DNA from: Advenella sp. FME57
GTDB lineage: Bacteria > Pseudomonadota > Gammaproteobacteria > Burkholderiales > Burkholderiaceae_B
NCBI RefSeq assembly: GCF_014897675.1
Contig: NZ_JABUXU010000011.1
Location: forward strand, 119,298-183,297
Direction: 5' to 3'
DNA length: 64,000 bases
The notes below the pieces were generated by a model. The model was not told the origin of the DNA. It was given only the letters and a program-made list of their open reading frames with translations, and made no database searches. Numbering within the stretch: the first letter of the stretch is position 1; each line of letters starts with the position of its first letter. Positions 8,801 through 16,815 of this stretch are shown piece by piece. The position numbers were made by a program, and so were the translations under genes.

Positions 8801-9055
8801 TTATAGGGCGCAATGGTCCTTTACCGCCTTCTCAAACTGCGGTTTGAGCAACGCAAATCTGTCGTCCAGGGCCAGAGCATTTTCGCGGTTCTGAGCAATG
8901 ATTGCCTCGCGGACCTCGCCTCCACGGATCACCTGTAAGGTTTTGGATTCTATGCCGTCGACGATGGCCTGGGCAACGGCGGACGCTGGTTCGTAATTGA
9001 AACCCAGATTGGGGTCCGCACGCGAGCACTGCCCGAAGGGATGGTCCGCCCCGTG
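8801..9055 (-). pseudogene. Remnant of a lost gene, perhaps the C-terminus of a short-chain dehydrogenase
   Basis: On the minus strand an open stretch of about 84 codons reads HGADHPFGQCSRADPNLG, then PASAVAQAIVDGIESKTLQV, then REAIIAQNRENALALDDRF, and ends KAVKDHCAL at a stop at 8801-8803. It has clean coding character but no start: the frame is closed by TAG at about 9056-9058 and no homologous continuation was recognised upstream. The closing segment resembles the tail of SDR oxidoreductases, but this is recognition from memory and weak. Interpreted as the surviving 3' end of a deleted gene next to the bufferin operon. Confidence 0.5.
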
Positions 9056-9102
9056 CTAGTACTAACCTGGCCGAGACAGATCACGCTCCAGGACTGCACG
9101 TG

Positions 9103-9117
9103 ACGTATTTCATACGT
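9103..9117. promoter_or_regulatory. Palindrome ACGTAT-TTC-ATACGT upstream of the bufferin operon
   Basis: Perfect 6+3+6 dyad about 80 bp upstream of the SigF-type -35 element. It could be an operator, or belong to the lost gene whose 3' remnant lies just downstream on the other strand. Confidence 0.3.
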
Positions 9118-9194
9118 TTTGTCGCGCGAACAATCAGCTTGAGACAAGTTCCAGATCATTATCTGAGCCATAGAAAAAATATTTTTCCTGTGGT

Positions 9195-9220
9195 GTAACC
9201 GAATCATCAAGGCGGCCGAA
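9195..9220 (+). promoter_or_regulatory. ECF SigF-type promoter GTAACC-N16-CGAA
   Basis: GTAACC at 9195-9200 and CGAA at 9217-9220 are separated by exactly 16 bases, 54 bp before the bufA1 ATG. This is the promoter pattern reported for the Caulobacter SigF regulon, whose targets are this same DUF2282/DUF692/DUF2063/DoxX gene set. The cognate sigma factor gene is the sixth gene of the operon, so the promoter implies positive autoregulation. Confidence 0.8.
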
Positions 9221-9273
9221 CTAACTTATGTGTCCGCTCAGGATGCGCCTTACTTTAACTACAGGAGAAATTC

Positions 9274-9585
9274 ATGTCAGCCAAATTTACGGTTACTTCG
9301 ACCTTGCTCGCCAGCGCCGTTGCCGGCATTCTTGCGTCCACCGCCCATGCCGCACCGCTCACCAAGGCTGAAGCCGATGCAGCGGTCGCTGCGAAAAAGG
9401 AGAAATGCTACGGTGTTGCCCTGAAGGGCCAGAACGACTGCGCCGCCGGTCCTGGCACCACCTGCCAGGGCACCTCTACCAAGGATTTTCAGGGCAACGC
9501 CTGGAAGTTCGTTCAGGCAGGTACCTGCAGTAGTATCCAGATCCCAGGCGGCGGCCAGGGTTCGACGATGCCTGGCAAGGCCTGA
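9274..9585 (+). CDS. bufA1: Bufferin precursor BufA1 (DUF2282)
   Basis: 103 residues. An N-terminal Sec signal peptide ends at AHA (cleavage near residue 26), so the product is periplasmic. Four cysteines follow: Cys45 (EKCYGV), Cys56 (NDCAAG), Cys64 (TTCQGTS) and Cys85 (AGTCSS). This is the DUF2282 family, now recognised as bufferins: ribosomally made, post-translationally modified proteins whose core cysteines are converted by the DUF692 enzyme and which bind copper or related metals. Good ribosome site (GGAG) before ATG. First gene of the operon, directly behind the SigF-type promoter. The C-terminus is Gly-rich. The modification itself is inferred from the family. Confidence 0.92.
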   Translation: MSAKFTVTSTLLASAVAGILASTAHAAPLTKAEADAAVAAKKEKCYGVALKGQNDCAAGPGTTCQGTSTKDFQGNAWKFVQAGTCSSIQIPGGGQGSTMPGKA

Positions 9586-9609
9586 TTTTAGCGGCCAGAG
9601 AGGGTGACC

Positions 9610-10542
9610 GTGTACCACTGCCCGATAGTCACACCGGACGGCGTGCACCGCCGATCCCTTTTTACTGGTGCTGCGGCGCGCCTGCTGGCCGGTGTCAGTT
9701 TCAAGCATGAACATTTAGGCGCGATACAGGAGGATGGACTGGTCGATGCATTCTTCGAAGTTCACGCGGAAAACTATATGGGGGCGGGCGGGCCGCCGCA
9801 GCGGGCACTGGCGGCCATTGGCCGGGACTATCCGCTGTCCATTCATGGTGTGGGCATGTCGATTGGTGGCCCGCAAGCACCGGACCCTCAGCATCTGCGC
9901 CGGTTCGCCGATCTGGTTCGGCGCTGCGAGCCGGCATTGGTGTCAGAACATCTGGCCTGGTCTTCTTATGGCAATACGTTTTACAACGATCTGCTGCCCC
10001 TACCTTACACAATGCAAACGTTGCAAACCGTATGTGCGCATGTCGATCAGGTACAGCGCGCGATTAAACGTCCGCTATTGATCGAGAACCCGGCGACGTA
10101 CATTCGGTTTGCCTGCTCGGACATGAGCGAGACTGCGTTTTTGTGCGAAGTTGCACGCCGGACCGGTTGTGGTCTACTGCTGGATATCAACAACGTCTAT
10201 GTTTCTGCAACCAACCACGGCTTTAGCGCACAGGAGTATCTTGATGATTTTCCGATAGATCGGGTAGGGCAGATCCATCTGGCCGGCCATAGCGTGCAGC
10301 AGGATGATGAAGGGCAGCCACTGCTTATTGATAGTCATGACGGTGAAGTCAGCCCTGCGGTATGGGACCTGTATGCGAATGTGATTGCCAGGACAGGACC
10401 CATCCCCACCCTGATCGAGTGGGACAGCAATTTGCCGGCCTGGTCTGTTCTGAAAGCGCAAGGGCTGCGGGTCCGGGACTTCTTGATCGAATGCGCTGCG
10501 CAGGCTGCACATGAGTCGCACGAAGGGGTCGGTGATGTATGA
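9610..10542 (+). CDS. bufB: DUF692 multinuclear non-haem iron oxidative enzyme BufB
   Basis: About 310 residues of the DUF692 (MNIO) family, TIM-barrel enzymes that use two or three irons to modify cysteines in peptide precursors. Conserved iron-site stretches are visible: FFEVHAENYMG, SIHGVGMSIGG, VSEHLAWSSYG, LLIENPATY, GLLLDINNVYVSA and IHLAGHS. Here it should modify the BufA1 cysteines together with BufC. The GTG at 9610 has the better spacing to GAGAGGG (5 nt); the GTG at 9604 is an in-frame alternative. It lies 24 bp behind bufA1 and overlaps bufC by 32 bp. Confidence 0.93.
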   Translation: MYHCPIVTPDGVHRRSLFTGAAARLLAGVSFKHEHLGAIQEDGLVDAFFEVHAENYMGAGGPPQRALAAIGRDYPLSIHGVGMSIGGPQAPDPQHLRRFADLVRRCEPALVSEHLAWSSYGNTFYNDLLPLPYTMQTLQTVCAHVDQVQRAIKRPLLIENPATYIRFACSDMSETAFLCEVARRTGCGLLLDINNVYVSATNHGFSAQEYLDDFPIDRVGQIHLAGHSVQQDDEGQPLLIDSHDGEVSPAVWDLYANVIARTGPIPTLIEWDSNLPAWSVLKAQGLRVRDFLIECAAQAAHESHEGVGDV

Positions 10543-11296
10543 ATATGCAAAAGCGTTCAGCCCCGGCTTGATCAAGCCCGACTATCCCGTCCCCGAAAAT
10601 ATCACGGCAGGGGCAGGCAAGGGCGTTCAGAAGCGCTACAACGTTTACCGAAACAATGTGACGGTGAGCTTGATTGATGCGATGGCGGCCATCTACCCGG
10701 CGGTGCAGCGTATCACCGGCACTGAGTTTTTCCGGGCGATGGCGCGCTTTTATGTGCGGGCTACGCCGCCTGTGTCACCGTTGTTGTTCGAGTACGGGCG
10801 TGATTTTCCTGCCTTTATCGAATCTTATGAGTTTGCCCAGGGCATGCCCTGGCTGGCCGATACGGCACGCATCGAACGCGCCTGGCTCGATGCCTATCAC
10901 GCCGCCGACGAGCCGGTACTGACCGCGCAAGAATTGGCCGCTGTGCCTGCTGAGGCACTGGCGCAGTTGCGCTTTTGCGCGCATCCGGCCACCCGGATCG
11001 TGCGCTCGGTGTATCCGGCTGTGGCGATTTTTGTTATGAACAAGCGCGATGGACCGGTGTCTCCATTGAGATCGGGCGCGGCCGAAGATGCGTTGATCAC
11101 GCGCCCCCAGCAGGATGTCATGGTCTCGCGCCTGCCCGCGGGCGGCGCTGTCTTTCTCCTGGCATTGCTCGAAGGCATGCCACTGGGCATGGCCGCAGAC
11201 ACCGCATTCGAACACGCTCCTGACTTTGATCTGTCGGCCAATCTGGCCGACATGATCACGTTGGGCGTGTTCACCACCATTGATACGGAGATTTGA
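10511..11296 (+). CDS. bufC: DUF2063 partner protein BufC
   Basis: 261 residues. The N-terminal DUF2063 domain carries the typical YNVYRNNVTVSLIDAMAAIYPAVQRITGTE and FPAFIESYEFAQGMPWLADTARIERAWLDAYHA. In bufferin systems this protein binds the precursor and presents it to the DUF692 enzyme. Overlap of 32 bp with bufB indicates coupled translation; ATG 10535 is an alternative start. The C-terminal half is less conserved, as usual for the family. Confidence 0.9.
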   Translation: MSRTKGSVMYEYAKAFSPGLIKPDYPVPENITAGAGKGVQKRYNVYRNNVTVSLIDAMAAIYPAVQRITGTEFFRAMARFYVRATPPVSPLLFEYGRDFPAFIESYEFAQGMPWLADTARIERAWLDAYHAADEPVLTAQELAAVPAEALAQLRFCAHPATRIVRSVYPAVAIFVMNKRDGPVSPLRSGAAEDALITRPQQDVMVSRLPAGGAVFLLALLEGMPLGMAADTAFEHAPDFDLSANLADMITLGVFTTIDTEI

Positions 11297-11301
11297 CCAC
11301 A

Positions 11302-11805
11302 ATGTCAGAACATCAACATGAATCTGTCACTTTGCCGATGCTGCTTGCAAGTTGGCAGGCCAGCGCCGTCAAGCGGGTGCAATGGCTCGCGCAACCCTGG
11401 CTGGTTCAACTGCTGCTGCGCCTGGCCATCGCCGTGCCATTTCTGAATTCTGGGCTGCTTAAGTGGCAAGGATTTTTGCAACTGAACGAGACGGCCATTT
11501 ACCTGTTCACCGATGAGTTTCGATTGCATCTGCCGGGTGGTCCCTATCCGTTTCCGGCACCCGCTTTGGTCGCCTTTCTGGCCGCGTGTGGCGAAGTCCT
11601 GTTGCCGGCATTGCTGATCCTGGGTCTTGGCACCCGGTTTGCCGCGCTGGGTATTGTATTGATGACAATCGTGATTCAGTTCACCGTGCCGGAAGGCTGG
11701 CCAGTTCACCTGACCTGGGTGGCGATTGCCCTGGCCATTGTGGCCTGGGGGCCGGGGCGGCTTTCCATCGATTATTGGCTGGGCGACCGCAATCCCCGGT
11801 CTTGA
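11302..11805 (+). CDS. DoxX-family membrane protein of the bufferin operon
   Basis: 167 residues with four hydrophobic segments; RLAIAVPFLNSGLLKWQGFLQL and the GEVLLPALLILGLGTRFAALG segment are typical of DoxX. DoxX proteins are four-helix membrane proteins sometimes linked to quinone-dependent redox processes and are a standard fourth member of bufferin operons. ATG 11302 is chosen; a TTG at 11293 overlaps the bufC stop. Its exact part in metal or thiol handling is unknown. Confidence 0.87.
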   Translation: MSEHQHESVTLPMLLASWQASAVKRVQWLAQPWLVQLLLRLAIAVPFLNSGLLKWQGFLQLNETAIYLFTDEFRLHLPGGPYPFPAPALVAFLAACGEVLLPALLILGLGTRFAALGIVLMTIVIQFTVPEGWPVHLTWVAIALAIVAWGPGRLSIDYWLGDRNPRS

Positions 11806-11821
11806 TGACCATGCCGCGCGC

Positions 11822-12466
11822 ATGAGAACCCACGATCTGATATCTGTACTGGTGCAGAACCTCTCGCTGGTAGAGGCAAATGCAGTAGGCAAACGCCTGA
11901 GCCGGGCGCAACTGCAGGGGTTGATCGCTGGCGCGGTCCTGCTGGTCGTGGTGTTCGGCGTCAGCAGTGATATGCCGGAACAGATACTGACCGCTGGGTT
12001 CTGGTTGCGCCTGGCGTTTCCCCTGGCGGTCATCGCGGCCGCCGTCAAGTTGGTCGAGCGCCTGGTGCGGCCTGGCGTGGCAGTGACATCGGCGTGGCTG
12101 ATGACGATGTTGCCCATCGTTACAATGATGTTGGGGACGATATTGTTCATTCTGGCAGCGCCGCCGGAATTTCGATTGAAACTGGTTTCCAGCGCAAGCT
12201 TGTGGAGTACCACAATAGGCAATACTATGTTACTTTCCTTACCCTCCTTTATTGCCATGATCCATGCCATGAATGGGCTTGCGCCGACCCGCCTTGCACT
12301 GTCCGGCGCTGCAGCGGGCTTGCTGGCCGGTGCGCAGGGCGTACTCATCTATGCATTGTATTGCCCGGAGATGCCTGTGCCATACTGGAGCACTTTGCAG
12401 ATCGCGGCCATGTTTATGACAACAGCGATCGGCGCGGCACTCGGCCCGATCTGCATAAGATGGTGA
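11822..12466 (+). CDS. NrsF-like (DUF1109) anti-sigma membrane protein, first paralogue, one sensor Cys missing
   Basis: 214 residues with about six membrane helices and the cytoplasmic N-terminal segment [14 protein letters not shown] typical of DUF1109 anti-sigma proteins. Caulobacter NrsF uses two conserved cysteines (Cys131 and Cys181). This copy keeps the second (Cys181 in LYCPEM) but has Thr131 in place of the first. The second paralogue behind the sigma gene keeps both. It may therefore hold the sigma factor without being released by the same signal, or respond to another one. Seven-base overlap with the sigma gene. Confidence 0.85.
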   Translation: MRTHDLISVLVQNLSLVEANAVGKRLSRAQLQGLIAGAVLLVVVFGVSSDMPEQILTAGFWLRLAFPLAVIAAAVKLVERLVRPGVAVTSAWLMTMLPIVTMMLGTILFILAAPPEFRLKLVSSASLWSTTIGNTMLLSLPSFIAMIHAMNGLAPTRLALSGAAAGLLAGAQGVLIYALYCPEMPVPYWSTLQIAAMFMTTAIGAALGPICIRW

Positions 12467-13059
12467 GGTCCGGCGTGCAAAGCGCAGCCCGCGCCGCCCA
12501 AAGCGCGAAAGCGCAAGAGACCGAGCGCCAACTCAAGGCGTTGTTTCTGGCCGGGCTCGACGGGGACACGCAGTGCTATCACGCTTTCCTGCAAGCCCTG
12601 GGAGGGAATTTGCGTGCGTTCCTGCGCAGGCGACTGAGCGATATCCCTGACGAAATTGAAGATATCGTCCAGGAGATTCTGATCGCGGTGCACAACGCGC
12701 GCCATACTTATTTGCCCGATCAGCCGCTGACTGCCTGGACGTATGCCATCGCCCGATACAAAATGGCCGACTATCTGCGCGGCCGCTATCGCTACGAGGC
12801 ATGGAACGAGCCGCTGGACAGCCAGCAGCAGGAACTGTTTGCAGAATCCGATCAGGAGGCCGCGCAAGCGCGGCGCGACGTGGACAAGCTGCTGTCCCAA
12901 TTGCCGGATCGCTATCGCCTGCCTATCCTGCATGTCAAGCTCAAGGGCCTGACCGTGGCAGAGACCGCGCAATTGACTGGCTTGTCCGAATCGGCCGTTA
13001 AAGTCGGAATCCACAGGGGCCTTAAAGCATTGGCCGCCATCATACGAGGTACAACATGA
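12460..13059 (+). CDS. sigF: ECF RNA polymerase sigma factor, SigF/NrsF group
   Basis: 199 residues. Region 2 reads [31 protein letters not shown] and [19 protein letters not shown]; region 4 reads [19 protein letters not shown] and [23 protein letters not shown]. This is a SigF-type ECF factor of the group controlled by DUF1109 anti-sigma proteins. The frame is open far upstream through nrsF1, but the ATG at 12460 overlapping the nrsF1 stop gives normal length. It should direct transcription from the GTAACC-N16-CGAA promoter before bufA1 and so amplify its own operon when metal stress releases it. Confidence 0.9.
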   Translation: MVRSGVQSAARAAQSAKAQETERQLKALFLAGLDGDTQCYHAFLQALGGNLRAFLRRRLSDIPDEIEDIVQEILIAVHNARHTYLPDQPLTAWTYAIARYKMADYLRGRYRYEAWNEPLDSQQQELFAESDQEAAQARRDVDKLLSQLPDRYRLPILHVKLKGLTVAETAQLTGLSESAVKVGIHRGLKALAAIIRGTT

Positions 13060-13697
13060 AAACAGACGATCTGGTCGCACTGTTAACCAATAACGCGGAA
13101 CCCGCCGACCACACCCTGATGGTTCGCCGCTACAGCTGGGCAATGGTGATCAGCGCTGTTGGCGCAGTTGTGCTGCTGTTGACCGGTTTTGGAGTCAGGC
13201 CGGACCTGTCGGTCATGCTGGGTACACCGCTTTTCTGGGCCAAGCTGGCATTTCCGGCCTTGATGGCCGTGAGCGCATTCCTGGTGGTGGCGCGTCTTGC
13301 GCGACCGGGCACACCCGTTGGTCGGCGCTGGACGGCCATGGCAATACCCGTTGTGGCCGTGGTGGTCGCCGCTGTGCTGACGCTGGGGTTTGCGCCTGCC
13401 TCGGAACGCCTGGCGATGGTGCTGGGCGTCTCCTGGCAAAGTTGCCCATTTAACATCGCCTATCTGGCTGTCCCCGGCTTTGTTGCGACCTTCTGGGCCA
13501 TGAAAGGCATGGCGCCCACCCGGTTGCGCACGGCGGGTGCTGCTGCCGGGCTACTATCGGGTGCAGTGGCAACGCTGATCTATTGTCTTCATTGTCCGGA
13601 AATGGAAGTCGCTTTCTGGGCTGTCTGGTACATCGCCGGCATGCTGATTCCGACCGCCATTGGCGCGCTGCTTGCTCCCAGACTACTGCGCTGGTAA
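13056..13697 (+). CDS. nrsF: NrsF (DUF1109) anti-sigma factor, canonical paralogue
   Basis: 213 residues, about six membrane helices, N-terminal [16 protein letters not shown] typical of the family. It has Cys130 (WQSCPFN), Cys177 and Cys180 (CLHCPEM), which match the metal-responsive Cys131/Cys181 pair described in Caulobacter NrsF. Four-base ATGA overlap with sigF. It probably binds SigF at the membrane and releases it on exposure to metals. Last gene of the operon. Confidence 0.9.
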   Translation: MKTDDLVALLTNNAEPADHTLMVRRYSWAMVISAVGAVVLLLTGFGVRPDLSVMLGTPLFWAKLAFPALMAVSAFLVVARLARPGTPVGRRWTAMAIPVVAVVVAAVLTLGFAPASERLAMVLGVSWQSCPFNIAYLAVPGFVATFWAMKGMAPTRLRTAGAAAGLLSGAVATLIYCLHCPEMEVAFWAVWYIAGMLIPTAIGALLAPRLLRW

Positions 13698-13895
13698 AAG
13701 GCGAGGGTATGTGTTTGCCAAAGCGCCTTGGTGTTTTGGTAACACCTGATCTGCATATGCCGGTTGCTCGGTTCGACACATGTTGGCGCCTGATGTAACC
13801 GAAATAGCTGCTACGCCGTTTCCAACCACGCTGTGTTCAAGCGTCGTTCTGGCGTCGTGCTCATGGCAGTAGTCCTTTGTCCGATGCGACGGTGC

Positions 13896-15089
13896 TTACG
13901 CCTTCGCCGACCGAAGGCTTGTCAGGATAATGACTGCGCTGAGCACCGCTGCAATGCTCAGAAAGCCAAACGCAGCTGCGAATCCTGTTGTTGCTGCAAT
14001 AATGCCTGTTAACATTGCGCCGGCTCCTGTCCCCAAATCGAAGGTGACGTTCCACAAGACAGAGACCTGCGCCAACCGGCTGTTTCCGGCGAGCCGGTAG
14101 GCGCAGACCAGGGTTGCGCTTTGCATGCCTCCGTAGGAAACACCCAGCAGGGTGCTGCCAAGATACAGCAATGCCAGGCTCCAGACCGCGTTTGAAGTTA
14201 GCACCGAAGCGCCGAGCGCCGCCATGCCCAGGCAGCATGCCAAAGCCAGTCCGCAGATCAGATACCGGGCAGGGTAGCGATCACTTAACGAGCCAAAGGC
14301 CCAGCGGGTCGGGGTCGCAAAGCCGGTCAGGCATAGCAAGGCAATCGTGGCAGAGGCTGCATCAGCGGTAATCTGACTGGCGAACGTCAGGATGGCGCCG
14401 CCGCTGCTGGTCACAATCACGAGCGATAACAAGACCGGCGAGATCACCCGGAGGGTGGATTTGCTTTGTGTGCTCGCTTGCGCGGCGGATGCGTTTTCCG
14501 GCCTGGTGTGATCATTGAGCAGACGGCCAAGGGAATACGTCCAGAACAGGCCCAGTACGGGCAGGGTGGCGATCAGCGTCACCACGAGTTTGCCCAAATG
14601 CTGCTCAAGGATGGGCGCCGATGAGACAAGTACCAGTTGCGGCCCCGCCACCGCCAGGCCATAGATGCCCACGGCAGCGCCACGGCGTGCCGCAGGTACA
14701 AGCAGGGCGATGGCGGTTGCGCCTCCCACGGTCAATATGCCAAAGCCGATGCCGCGCACCGCACTCGATAGCAGAATGACAGGCAGCGCAGAGGATGTCG
14801 CCTGCAACATGGCGGGGGCGCCCAGCGACAACAGGCCAGTGGCCAATACCGGTCCCCAACCGAATCGCTTGAGCGCACGGTTAACCGACAGTTGGGTCAG
14901 GATGGTAAAGGCCATCAGAATGGCCGTGACGCTGCCCGCAGCCGCTTCGCTGGCTCCGCCCCTGATCGCCCAGTCCGGCGACAGTGGCAGCAGGATGCTG
15001 AAACTGCCGATCCCAAGCGCGACGACCAGCAGCAGCGAGGCAACGCCGGGGATCTGCAGTAGCTTTACGTTTTTATCAGCTTCTATCAA
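13896..15089 (-). CDS. MFS transporter (12 TM)
   Basis: About 397 residues with twelve hydrophobic segments. The frame is open to 15173, but the TTG at 15089 has a GGAG site 7 nt away and gives the normal start just before TM1 (IPGVASLLLVVALGIGSFSILLPLSPDWAI). RWAFGSLSDRYPARYLI is the repeated motif A loop. Overall it resembles CynX/YcaD-type MFS proteins, but I cannot assign a substrate. No regulator stands next to it; 3' end faces the sigF operon (198-bp gap with no clear terminator). Confidence 0.8.
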   Translation of the reverse strand: MIEADKNVKLLQIPGVASLLLVVALGIGSFSILLPLSPDWAIRGGASEAAAGSVTAILMAFTILTQLSVNRALKRFGWGPVLATGLLSLGAPAMLQATSSALPVILLSSAVRGIGFGILTVGGATAIALLVPAARRGAAVGIYGLAVAGPQLVLVSSAPILEQHLGKLVVTLIATLPVLGLFWTYSLGRLLNDHTRPENASAAQASTQSKSTLRVISPVLLSLVIVTSSGGAILTFASQITADAASATIALLCLTGFATPTRWAFGSLSDRYPARYLICGLALACCLGMAALGASVLTSNAVWSLALLYLGSTLLGVSYGGMQSATLVCAYRLAGNSRLAQVSVLWNVTFDLGTGAGAMLTGIIAATTGFAAAFGFLSIAAVLSAVIILTSLRSAKA

Positions 15090-15381
15090 GTCGTTGCTCC
15101 ATGCGTGACTCGGTATTATAGCGAAGGGGTCGAAATAACTTTGCTTGCAAATGGATCCGTATTGACCAGGCATTCAACGGCGTTCTGCATGCAATCACAA
15201 TTGACATCGGATTCAAGGCAAATGCAGGCAGGGTGATATTTGGCGGTCAGAATGCGTAACCGGCCTTATTTGGATCAGACCAGCTTCGAAAAAAGAATGT
15301 TCAATGCCTTGGGAAATCTTGGCCAGACAGATACACGCCGCGTGTTACGCGAGCGTTCGAACCTGCCTTGTCCACCAGGTA

Positions 15382-15717
15382 TTAATGGGTGACAGATTTG
15401 GAAAAAAGCTGAATGATCACAATGCCAAGTGCAATAAACAGCATGCCCACAATTGCCGGCAGATCAAGCCGCTGCTTATAAAACAGGAATGACATGATCG
15501 ATACAAGAAAGATGCCCATGCCGCCCCAGATTGCATAGGCTATGCCGATATTCATCGTTTTTACAACCTGAGACAGGCCATAAAAGGAAATGGCGTAGCC
15601 GATCACCACAACCATGCTCGGGCCTAATCGGGTGAATCCATGAGATGCTTTCATCATCGTGGTGGCAAGGGTCTCGGCACAGATCGAGATGGCAAGAATA
15701 AGATAGATATTGAACAT
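15382..15717 (-). CDS. Small multidrug resistance (SMR) transporter, EmrE/Sug-like
   Basis: 111 residues and four membrane helices. ISICAETLATTMMKASHGFTRLGPS is the SMR TM1 signature; Glu15 is the equivalent of the essential Glu14 of EmrE. IAYAIWGGMGIFLVSIMSFLFYKQRLD is the third helix and loop. It should work as a dual-topology homodimer exporting cationic compounds with proton antiport. The ATIWGG segment favours the EmrE branch over the guanidinium exporters. Stands alone. Confidence 0.92.
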   Translation of the reverse strand: MFNIYLILAISICAETLATTMMKASHGFTRLGPSMVVVIGYAISFYGLSQVVKTMNIGIAYAIWGGMGIFLVSIMSFLFYKQRLDLPAIVGMLFIALGIVIIQLFSKSVTH

Positions 15718-15829
15718 AAATCCTCAGGAAAAAGAGTGTCTGCAAATTATATATTTTCAGAATGACAGCAAATGATATTGCTGTGGTGTGTGTCAGGCCC
15801 GAGCCAATTCGTGCCCGGCCTTGCGCGGT

Positions 15830-16726
15830 TTACAAAAAACGGATGATATGTTCACGTAACCATTGGTGGGATGGGTCGCGATGGACGCGGTCGTGCCAGA
15901 GCATGAGCATTTCGAAGCCCGGTATCTCCAGCGGAGGCGCAACCACTTGCAGCGCAGTATTGTGTTTGACCAGCCGGGATGGAACCATCGCCACCAGATC
16001 GGTGTTGCTCAGCACTGCCTCAAGAAACAGAAAATGTGGCACCGACAGCGCGACGCGTCGGGCAAGCCCTCTTGCGGCCAGGGCCGTATCGGTCACGCCA
16101 TGAAAGCCGCCATTGTCAGGTGACACAATGACATGGTCCAGCTTGCAGAACTGCGCTAGGGTGAGCGTGCGTTGTAATGCGGGATGGCCTGCGCGCGCTG
16201 CCAGTACATAGCTTTCATTAAACAATGACCGGCGACGCAGTTGCAAAGGCGCTTCCGAGCTGATGTGAAACGCCAGATCGATGTGCGCCTGTTCCGCCTG
16301 GCTGGTCAGCGCCTGGGGATTGAGCGCAAGGATAGCCATGCGCGCATTCGGCGCCTCTGTACGTAACCCTGCCAGCGCCGGGAGCAAAATGCTGGTTTCG
16401 CCATAGTCTGACGCTGCGACCCGCCAGGTTTGATGGCTCTTGGCCGGGTCAAACGGACCCGACGGCGTCACCGCCTGCGTCAAGGCTTCGAGCGCCTGTC
16501 TTAGCGGCTCGCGCAGTTCGTCGGCGCGGGCGGTGGGTCGCATGCCCCGTGGTCCGGGCAGTAACAATGGGTCGCCAAAGGTCTCCCGCAATCGGGCAAG
16601 CTGCAGGCTGACGGTGGGCTGGGCCAGGTGCAGGCGCTCGGCTGCCCGGGTGACGTTATGCTCGGCCAGCAGGGCGTCTAGCGTGACCAGTAAATTAAGA
16701 TCCAGACGCCGCAAGGGATTGTCCAT
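15830..16726 (-). CDS. LysR-family regulator divergent from the quinone-reductase-like gene
   Basis: 298 residues. N-terminal winged helix: LDLNLLVTLDALLAEHNVTRAAERLHLAQPTVSLQLARLRETFGDPLL; the rest is a periplasmic-binding-like effector domain (NodD/LinR-like group). It is divergent from the NAD(P)H oxidoreductase gene at 16816, with a near-perfect palindrome between them, so it very likely controls that gene. Confidence 0.9.
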   Translation of the reverse strand: MDNPLRRLDLNLLVTLDALLAEHNVTRAAERLHLAQPTVSLQLARLRETFGDPLLLPGPRGMRPTARADELREPLRQALEALTQAVTPSGPFDPAKSHQTWRVAASDYGETSILLPALAGLRTEAPNARMAILALNPQALTSQAEQAHIDLAFHISSEAPLQLRRRSLFNESYVLAARAGHPALQRTLTLAQFCKLDHVIVSPDNGGFHGVTDTALAARGLARRVALSVPHFLFLEAVLSNTDLVAMVPSRLVKHNTALQVVAPPLEIPGFEMLMLWHDRVHRDPSHQWLREHIIRFL

Positions 16727-16739
16727 GGAAATACCTGAA

Positions 16740-16763
16740 ATATTAGAAATTCATTTCTAATAT
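16740..16763. promoter_or_regulatory. 24-bp operator palindrome between LysR and oxidoreductase genes
   Basis: ATATTAGAAAT (16740-16750) and ATTTCTAATAT (16753-16763) form a perfect 11-bp dyad around TC. It starts 14 bp from the LysR start codon and ends 53 bp before the oxidoreductase ATG. It contains the LysR-type T-N11-A pattern and is the obvious candidate operator. Confidence 0.7.
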
Positions 16764-16815
16764 ACTGCAGAAAAACGTATCGTATGCATATTCATTTTCC
16801 AAAAAGGACTGCATC

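Noticed and set aside
13795..13820. Second GTAACC element, with CGTT at the 16-bp spacing, downstream of nrsF2
   Set aside because: The -10 part is CGTT instead of CGAA and no gene on this strand follows; probably chance.
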